Program-made: the position numbers and the translations under genes
Notes under the pieces: generated by a model
What the model saw: the letters and a program-made list of their open reading frames with translations, nothing else
Databases searched by the model: none
What the model was told of the DNA's origin: nothing
Assembly: GCA_963930645.1 (NCBI GenBank)
Contig: OZ005653.1
Location: forward strand, 207,903,513-207,967,512
DNA from: Salticus scenicus
Taxonomy: Eukaryota > Arthropoda > Arachnida > Araneae > Salticidae
Length of the DNA stretch: 64,000 bases
Reading direction: 5' to 3'
Shown here: piece after piece, positions 56,290-64,000 of the stretch
Layout of the letters: every line of letters begins with the position of its first letter
How positions within the stretch are numbered: the first letter of the stretch is position 1

Positions 56290-56683
56290 CATACCTACCA
56301 ACATTGAAGAATCAAAATAACAGAGATTTTATAAGTGGCATTTTCAGGCCTAGACAACATTGATGAGTTTTTGACATATGACAGTATTTAATAGTTTAAT
56401 CCATGGCTTAAATTGTCAAAAATCTATAAACACAAATTAAGTAAAAATTTAGTAATTATTAATTAAAAATAGTGCTATATATTGAGATTCGTAAGAAATT
56501 TTTTCAACAAAAGCAAAAATCTTGCTTAAAAAATTGAAGATTTGTTGAAGTTTTGAATAAATTATACGTATAACTTTAAAACGCTCAGAATAAGGGAGAG
56601 ATGTATGCAAATAAAAGAGAGAGTGGAAGACAATCCCAAAATAAGGGAGTCTCCCTTAAAATAACGGAGAGTTGGCAAGTATG
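56290..56683. mobile_element. TIR element with CATACyTrCCAAC ends and 6-bp duplication TGACCT
   Basis: The left end catacctaccaac and right end gttggcaagtatg are inverse with two mismatches. TGACCT lies directly outside both ends (56284-56289 and 56684-56689). The subterminal DNA has repeated ataagggag/ctccctta words. No frame is present. It has the same end sequence and duplication length as 8404-9546 but a different interior. Confidence 0.75.
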
Positions 56684-56689
56684 TGACCT

Positions 56690-57638
56690 GCATTTACAAG
56701 TTGGCACTAACCATCCCTGCGAATAGACTTGACTGTAATTTTTCCAAATTCAGGTTGGTTTGAAATAAGCTGTATAAATTTTTTTAATGAAATTTCTTAG
56801 TTTAAATTTCCTGCATAAAAATTTTTTGTAACAAATGTTTATACACAGATTTTTTTAATCACCCAACCAACCATTTAAATTTAACTCAATTTTTAAAATA
56901 TGCTGAAATTTTGTAATTTGAAGTTTGCCCCATCCTGAAAAATTTTCTTACGATGCCACTGGCATTAATTGTTTAATTTTGTTAATATAAACTATCAATT
57001 TTTAAAAACAATTATAGTGCATTAATCATCATTATTTTTCTGTTAGACATTAATTAATGAATCTATACCACATAGTTTAAGAAGTTTTCAAAACTGTTTA
57101 TAAGTAGAACACAATTACATGTTTTATAATCTTCTTAAAAGTAATAGCCTTTACTACAATGCATTTAAATAGAGTAAAATTTTATCCATGGCCAAAAAAG
57201 GATAATTTAACAAAAAAGCATCACAACTCCAAAACTATATGAAGAAAATGAAAATAAAATTTTATTTAGAATTTGAAATGAAAAATAATAAGAAAAGATA
57301 ATTTAAAAGAAAAGAAATAAAGTAACATTTAAGGCAGACAGATTTATTTTATTACTTCATTTCATGCATATCATTTAATTTTATTGCTTTAAGTGCATAA
57401 TTTTGAATATAATCTATATCATTATTATTACCTTTTTTTTTTTTTTTTTACTAAAAGAACTGAAGATTTTTATTTATTTTTCTTTCCCTTAATTTAATAT
57501 TAAAATAAAAAGAAATCACTGACACAGTTTTTTGGTCAAGATTAACACAATGACAAAGAAAGCACAAAATTATAATATTATAAACTATTATAAAATTAAA
57601 ATATGCGTATAATTTATTAAAATGTGTATGCAGTTTAA

Positions 57639-57674
<36 letters not shown>

Positions 57675-57930
57675 TTCATTTTAAAACGTATATGCATATA
57701 TTAAATTACTTATGGGTATAGGCACATTAAATGCCCGTTTTTATATTTCCTGACTGTTTGCATTGGACTTTATTGTGGGGTAAACTTAAAAAAGTACTAG
57801 TGTTTAGTTCCATTACTTGACTGCTGTAGATAATGGAAGTATTGTATTTGATCGGGAAATTTTTGTAGAGTTTTCACTTGATTTACATGTTTTAAGGTCT
57901 CCTGAGTCCAAAAAAAAAAAAAAAAAGGTT
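56690..57930. other. AT-rich stretch upstream of the last GLE1 exon seen
   Basis: A (TA)n(GT)n microsatellite lies at about 57640-57674 and poly-A/T runs at 57428 and 57910. I found no further GLE1 exon here. Confidence 0.45.
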
Positions 57931-57999
57931 TTTTAGTAATTACACACTGAATGTGTATGTATGTGCAGTCAGTTGGTGATAGTCAATTCTGACTATAAT

Positions 58000-58690
58000 A
58001 TCTTTGAAACTAATACAGATAGAATGGTGAAACATCAGAATTAAGACAGGAGCAGTGCACGATAAATTTTTTAACTTTTGGTGAAAAATTGGAAAACTGT
58101 AAGTGGGACCATATGACCATATCTTAAAAATGGCACTAACAATTTTTTTCAAAGTTGTTATATAAACACCCTTTTAGATGTCCTTTTGTAAGTATTAGTT
58201 GGTCAGTTCATGAAAATTGATATCCTGTACAAATAGGTCAAGTTTAGGTCTTGTAAGTATGTTCCTTTAAAAATGGCTCTACTAGTTTTCTCCAAACTCG
58301 TCCTATTAACTCTCTTTTATATGTTCTTTCATTTTTAATTGTTAGTTAACAGTGAGCAGATGAGTTTGGCAAGTTTTGGTGGAGATCGACAGTGAGATCT
58401 AAAGTTAGTATCTCAAAAATGGCTCAAATGATTTTCTTCAAATTTGCTACATAAACTACTTTTTACATGTCCTTTCGCGTGTATTACTTGGTTACTATAG
58501 GAAAACTGATAAACATTCTGATAAGATAGGTCAGTTTAGATATTGAAAACTGGTGTTTCAAAAGATAGCTCTACTGATTTTTTAAAACTCTGTTTTATAT
58601 ATCTTTACGACTTATGTATTAGTTTGGTCTTACATGAAAATTGTTAGGCATCTAATTTGTTCAGCCAACTTTATGCCTTTTGACCATACT
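58000..58690 (+). repeat. About 145-bp tandem units, four to five copies
   Basis: The word aaa(a/g)atggct recurs near 58126, 58269, 58415 and 58561, each followed by cta(c/a)t(a/g)attttctt-like text, a tttatatgtcctttc word and tattagttggt. Spacing is 143-146 bp. Related to 37080-37440. Confidence 0.7.
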
Positions 58691-58715
58691 ATTGGGTGAG
58701 TGCAAAAGTTATCCG

Positions 58716-58868
58716 CTTATTTCTTGAAATAATATGCTGCTTTAAACTTTTTAAAACAATTTCCTGCCTCAGCTCTTCACAATTTCAGAGCTCTAGGAGT
58801 CAGACCTCAAGTCAGAAATCCACTTTGGTTGAAATAAACTTTTTTATAGGCAATTCCTCTTTAGTATG
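58716..58868 (+). repeat. Short dispersed repeat C, plus orientation, between two mariner ends
   Basis: Matches 39655-39795 inverted. It is flanked on both sides by the same 21-22 bp, tattgggtgagtgcaaaagtt (58690 and 58869), which is also the mariner TIR. The direct flanks look like a long target duplication. Confidence 0.65.
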
Positions 58869-58870
58869 TA

Positions 58871-59580
58871 TTGGGTGAGTGCAAAAGTTCTACCCGTTTT
58901 TATTACCCAAAAAGAAGAGCAAATAAACACAAAATGTACCTATTATTGTGAATAATCCCCATTGCTATCTATGACCTCTTGCCATTTTTCTGGTAGGAGA
59001 TGAATTCCACGGCGGTAAAATTCCAGCCGTTTCGAGTCATAAAAGTCTTAGATGGCAGTTTTAACAGCATCAAGATCATCATAGATTTTCTGACTGAAGG
59101 AATTGTTCAATGCACAAAATAGGTGATAGTCAGTTGGTGCCTAGTCAGGAGAATAGGGAGGGTGGGGTAAAACCTCCCAACCAAAGCACAGTAACTTTTG
59201 GCGAGTGATGACAGCAGCATGTGGCCTGATGTTATCGTGATGAAGGATAACACCACAACGATTGATGAGACCTGGCCGCTTTGCAACCAAATTTTAATGC
59301 AGCCTGTCTAACTGTAGACAGTAGAAGGCAGCATTGATGGTTTGGTTGAGTGGCAGGACCTCCCAGTGAATTATTCCCTGCTCATCCTACCACACACTCA
59401 ATAACACCTTATTGGGTTGAAGTTCAGCTTTCAAAGTCGATGCATGTAGATCAGAAGGGCGACACACAGTCCTACGACGCTTTACATTATGGTACATAAC
59501 CCACTTCTCATCTCCTTTCACAATTTGTGTCAAGAATGGGTCATTTTTTTTACTGGGAAAGCAAGGAAACATAGGCGCCG
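58871..59580 (-). pseudogene. Mariner transposase, C-terminal two thirds, with one TIR
   Basis: The TIR ttgggtgagtgcaaaagttc starts at 58871 after a TA. The minus-strand frame (stop at 58943-58945) includes VKGDEKWVMYHNVKRRR with the first catalytic Asp, then VW-stop-DEQGIIHWEVLPLNQT. After that come VILHHDNIRPHAAV with the second Asp, a PPYSPD block followed by APTDYHLF, and RRGIHLLPEKWQEVIDSNGD at the end. A TAG inside the WWDEQG block and another stop break the frame. The N-terminal DNA-binding part and the second TIR are missing, so the copy is truncated near 59580. Confidence 0.85.
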
Positions 59581-59789
59581 TAATAATTTGCTATCTCTGA
59601 CTCCTAGAAATTTTTCTGGCTCCAAAGATTAGAATTTTTGTCAGTCCTTGAAATTTCCTTATTTCTTGGAATTTATTTAATTTTTATACTTATTAGCTAT
59701 TCTTAAATCCAAAATAATAACTGCCTATAAAAAGAATTATAATAACTGCCTATAAAAAGAATTATTTAGTATATATCACTTGCATAATT

Positions 59790-60130
59790 TTTAATGCCCC
59801 CCCCCCTCCCCTGCAATGGTTGATTAGCAAACGAATTGCAGAATCCTTGCGATTTCCAATCTTTCTCCATCCACAACATAAATATAAATATTCATTTTAA
59901 ACTTATTTAATTAGATTCCAGAACCTATAAAGAAGTAGAATTGTACAATATCTCGCATTCATATAATTCTCCCCCCCCCTTCCTTTACCATATGGCTAAT
60001 GATTGGTGATGAAACTTCCTGCAGAAGTCTTGCAATTTCTGTTCTTTTTCTATATGCAGTATAAATGTCAATATTCTTTTTAAACTTTCTTTATTAAATT
60101 GTAGAATTGTTCAATATCACACTCTACTCA
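59790..60130 (-). repeat. G-rich tandem units, third locus, inverted
   Basis: C runs near 59799 and 59972 mark two units, with ccacaacataaat, caatattc and tctgca words inverse to those of 8980-9430. Period about 173 bp. Noncoding. Confidence 0.6.
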
Positions 60131-60302
60131 TTAATTTTTGTTATTGCTTCTTTGAATGTATACAAGATTTTGCGTCAGTTTCAAAGTTTGATGATTTTCG
60201 CACATTTCCATTTGAGAACCAGTATTTTTGTAAATGGATCTCTAGTTCTATAGAAGAAGTTAGATCTGAAAGTACCACACATAAAATGAAAATTTTATAC
60301 AA

Positions 60303-60548
60303 ATGTCTGTTAGGAAACTGTTGAAGAAAATACCTGTGCTTATTAAGTTACTTAAATACACAGTTTCAATTCCAGTATCAGAAGTTTTCTGTGAAAATTA
60401 GGGTTCAGATATTGAGAAAGTAAGCAAAATGCATTTAAAATGTACAGATGGGAATGGCGAACAAACTATAACTGTTGGTAATAGAAAGTTTACACTTCTT
60501 AATCTTAATGTTCCTCCATCTGCTTACACAGGAACCAGAAAATTTTAG
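60303..60548 (+). pseudogene. Unidentified coding-like remnant
   Basis: One frame from ATG at 60303 has a single internal stop over about 81 codons. It contains LLKKIPVLIKLLKYTVSIPV, SEVFCEN, then MHLKCTDGNGEQTITVGNRK and LLNLNVPPSAYTGTRKF before the stop at 60546. The codon-like order is more protein-like than its surroundings. I do not recognise the family, and it could be a processed-gene or transposon fragment. Confidence 0.35.
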
Positions 60549-60818
60549 ATTAATTTCAGTATTTAGAATCTCGTACTGCAAACAGTTTACTAGAATCAGT
60601 GCGAACAAAATCAAGGACAAAAATATTTCATGATATGAAGGATAATGGTTAATGCCAACTCTTTATCTAGCTATATGTAATTAAAATATTATAACTACAA
60701 TGCTTTGATCATATCTAACAGATTAATAACATTAGATAAATTGAAACTTGTGGCAAAAATACTTTTAATAATCCAGTAATGTATATATATATATATATAT
60801 ATATATTATTATTATTAT

Positions 60819-60852
<34 letters not shown>

Positions 60853-60977
60853 TAACTTATTGTGAAATTATTCTGCAGATTACTTTCTAATGCATCAATA
60901 GCTGTTGCAGATTGACATAAAAAATTCAGCTACTAGGGCCAGGGGTTAATACAGGTCTATTTTACTACCGTTTATGG
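60549..60977. other. AT-rich stretch with microsatellite and T run
   Basis: (TA)n then (ATT)n then about 30 T at 60780-60851. Nothing else recognised. Confidence 0.5.
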
Positions 60978-60985
60978 GTACCTTC

Positions 60986-61187
60986 CAGTGGCGGCTCGTG
61001 AACCGAAAATAGGTGAAGAGCTCAAAAATAATATTTAAGTATTTTTTATCATAATTTTTATTAAACATGGTCTTAACTAAAATTAACTAAAAATACTTAC
61101 TTAAATGAAAATTTATATTCTATAAATGAATACAGTGTAAAATATAGTGTGCCTCTTCACCAATTTTCGGTGCACGAGACGCCACTG
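60986..61187. mobile_element. hAT-type MITE, 202 bp, with 8-bp target duplication
   Basis: The ends cagtggcggctcgtgaaccg and its inverse (cggtgcacgagacgccactg) pair over more than 30 bp with few mismatches. GTACCTTC stands directly outside both ends (60978-60985 and 61188-61195). The CAGTGG start and 8-bp duplication fit the hAT superfamily. The interior is about 130 bp of AT-rich noncoding DNA. Confidence 0.9.
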
Positions 61188-61195
61188 GTACCTTC

Positions 61196-62150
61196 ACAGA
61201 AATCATACAGCTAAAATGAGTACTTTCATAAAAATCTTAGTCATCCCAGCAATCTGACATTTAAATGAACACACTTTTGAAGAAAAGAAACGTATTTGTG
61301 CATTTCTGTTGATGTGATTCACGAAACAAGAATCATACAGAATATTGGTTTTAACCTACACACAAGCGTTTGCTATGGGAGAGAAACGACATAGCATAAG
61401 CAAACAAAATGATCCTTGCATGTATCAGTACAGACACACTCTGGAGTTGTAGCCAGTGTATTGTTTGCTGATTCGTTTGATGTTTTGATGATTGACTGTA
61501 TGGTGATGTGTCTATCCTAACTGGTACAATTTATGTATAGTGAAGTGATACTAGCACAAATAAAAACGACTCCTACTTACACTCTCTCTACTGAACTGTT
61601 TACTTCAGAGAGAAGTGAGTTTTGGTTCCTGTTCTGCTATAAGCCTCACACTAACCACTGAGTGTTATTTTTATTATTTTACTTAGACTGACCTCCCCAC
61701 AGACACACACACACAGAGAGAGAGAGAGAGAGTGCTACAATTTTTCACAAAAATAGGTATTAAGTTTCAAATCCTGGATTGGCTCCTGAGGACACCCCCA
61801 TTACTTTTTAGATGATAAAAACAGTGGGAGGAAAAACTTATGACTATTCAATTAATCAAATTTTAAAGTCATGTTGATGGCATTTTGATCAGAATTTTTT
61901 TATGATACAAGTTTACATAAAAATATTTCCTTTCATATCAGGGGAAAAAAAGAATGTATTATTATCAAGGCTCAATGAATCTGAATTAAACTGGTCACCA
62001 GCAAAAATTTCTGATAGCAAGTAAAAAAAAAAAATCTGGAGTGATTCTACTCGACTTTCCGAACATTGAGTAATTAACGGTTTTATAGATAAAGTAAAGT
62101 AAGAGAAGTTGTTAAATAAACAAAAGAGAGAAAATTATAATACGGTGTTT
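61196..62150. other. Stretch without recognised gene
   Basis: About 61340-61700 is less AT-rich and might be an old LTR or other regulatory piece (it contains aataaa at 61558), but no paired copy or motif supports that. A short CA/GA microsatellite lies at 61700-61731. Confidence 0.35.
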
Positions 62151-62154
62151 GAGT

Positions 62155-62875
62155 GATTTTCTCCATGTAGTACACGATGTTTAATTTAACACTACTGAAC
62201 TTTGAGCCCATAGATTATAATGATAAAGAATTTTTCTTTGTGTCCCTGTAAAAACCTATAAATTCTAGATTCATTAAAATGCTTATAGTTAATGCAACAG
62301 TGACTTATAATATTCACATAAATTTTCAGCTATATTGAATAAGGTGTTTAGACGCTATCATACTTTTAAAAATTTGACCCCATAGGACGTAATGATAAAG
62401 AATTTTTCTTTGTGTCCGTGTAAAAAAACTGTAAGTGCTAAATTCACCAAAATCTATACAGCTCGTGCAACTTTGACCTATAACATGTGCATAAATTTTT
62501 TGCTCCATTTAATAAGGCATTTATACGCCATCACACTTTTAAAAATTTGGCCTCATAGGCCTATAATGATAAAGAACTTTTCTTGGTGTCCCTGTAAAGA
62601 AACTATAAGTGCTAGCCAAAATAGCCTATATTCGCCAAAATCAATAGGGTTCTTGCTACGGTGACTTACAACATATGTACCAACTTTCAGCTCATTCGAG
62701 CAAAGCGTTTAGACGCTAGCGTGTTCACTCACACACATACACACACACATACATACATCAACGTAAAAATAATTAAAACAGACTCAGGGGACCTCAAAAC
62801 GTATAGCAACATCAAAATCTCAAATTTGGATTTTTGACATGATTACTTTCCTCACTATAGTGTTCGGAAAGTAAT
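62155..62875 (+). repeat. Dispersed element with 172-bp tandem monomers (copy 2)
   Basis: Same start (ttttctccatgtagtacacgatgttta), monomers (ataaagaa at 62223, 62395, 62569) and end (cctcactatagtgttcggaaagtaa) as 15830-16722, with three monomers instead of four. Same orientation as copy 1. Confidence 0.8.
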
Positions 62876-64000
62876 AACCCCCACCCACCTTTTTATTTTT
62901 TTATTTAAAAATTTATTTGAATATAGAAATTAAAATTTATGCAATAAGCACCAAATATTTACTAGGACTGGATGATACATTAGAAAACACCTGTTTAAAC
63001 CTAATGTCATCAAACCACTTTTATTACTTTCTCTAAACCGATATGCCATCAACATCAGTACATCATTACACTAGCACAATGATTCAGCATCAGATCGTAC
63101 GGCACACACAAACGGAAACGGTGTAAAACACTACCCTAATTGCTACCCTAATTACTCGCTTTAGGCTACCGAAACAGCTGTATGCACCTCAATAATTTTT
63201 CTTTGGCGTTTCTGACGTAGTAGTTTATTCCTGTTTTAATACTACCCTAATTGTGCACCAGTCCATCATTGGGTAGTGAAACATGCACGGAGGATAGCAA
63301 TGGTACATTTCTTAATGGTGTCTCAAATCATGTGCTGATAAACATGCGAGGAGCAGGAATCGAAATAATGCTAGTTAAGCATATATATGAGGAATCTGAA
63401 CTAGAATCACAGCCCTATTCTGAGATCAAGTTTTTCACCAAAATATTTAAAAAAAAAATAAAAAAGAATACTGAACTTGCATAAAAATTGAAAATGTAGT
63501 CGCCAGTTTAAATGTATTGGTTGCCAATGGTGACCAGGCAACTGTATTTCACGAGCCCTGATTATTATCCTTTTGGCAACAACTTGTTTTTCCTTAAAAA
63601 ATTTAAAATTAAAATTGGATTTTTTATTTAATATCTTTTGAACCAATTATCAATAGAACTAAAAAATTTAGTAGTTAGAATTTGTCCTGATTAATATGTG
63701 CACCAGTTTTCACAGTGATCGGTTGAACAGTATACTTCGTATAGTGAATAAAACCTGACATAATATAACAGAGTTTATCAAAATAAAATCACGGTCCAGA
63801 GGGTCTAGAACGAGCTTATCGAAATCCTCCCTTATTGGAATTTCTCCGATATGAAGTCACTTTCTGACAGCCTTTCTTATTTTGCTAGAATGAACTTATC
63901 AAATTGCTTTTATTATCGGAATTGTCTAGCGGAATTGTTTTCTGAAATTTCGACAGGTATTTTCCAAGTGGAATAGTCATGAAAAAAACTTCACAGTTCC
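62876..64000. other. Right edge of window, nothing recognised
   Basis: Moderately AT-rich DNA with a repeated word ctaccctaatt (63132-63260). The two frames of 77-79 codons here show no motif. No upstream GLE1 exon was found. Confidence 0.4.

Overview
The window looks like nuclear DNA of an arthropod, most likely an arachnid such as a spider. That placement is inference: the DNA is AT-rich, full of homopolymer and microsatellite runs, and packed with Tc1/mariner, Penelope-like, Helitron, RTE and LTR elements. No bacterial operons, CRISPR arrays or intact rRNA genes are visible. Nearly every long open frame belongs to a mobile element.

One host gene can be assembled. It is GLE1, an mRNA-export factor of the nuclear pore, on the minus strand. 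Eight exons (15274-15727, 19391-19581, 27090-27287, 33343-33461, 36801-36887, 38044-38145, 39025-39308, 56009-56076) have matching splice phases and sum to exactly 501 codons including the stop. They cover the coiled-coil region and the whole C-terminal domain. The N-terminus and promoter lie beyond position 56076, probably outside the window. The seven introns seen run from 0.9 to 16.7 kb and hold most of the repeats described here.

Layout. 1-5.5 kb: a plus-strand LTR next to a minus-strand gag-protease frame cut off before its polymerase. 5.5-8.0 kb: an inverted pair of a dispersed repeat (called family A here). 8.4-9.5 kb: a TIR element with G-rich tandem units. 11.3-12.6 kb: a 1.3 kb palindrome. 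15.3-56.1 kb: GLE1. Its introns contain a 172-bp array element, a truncated RTE LINE, a tRNA-like hairpin, a Penelope-like element with direct pseudo-LTRs, a Tc1 element with doubled repeats in each end, a pogo-like element with a nested mini-mariner, several MITEs, nested Helitrons carrying a 120-bp array with CTCF-like motifs, a palindromic Penelope copy, mini-mariners and a second Tc1 with a 148-bp array. 56-64 kb: TIR elements, a mariner fossil, a hAT MITE and a second copy of the 172-bp array element.

Apart from GLE1 there are no cooperating genes. The window records layered insertions. Several can be ordered because an uninterrupted duplicate, an opposite palindrome arm or a target-site duplication survives. 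All calls come from reading the sequence and from family knowledge; no alignments or database searches were run.
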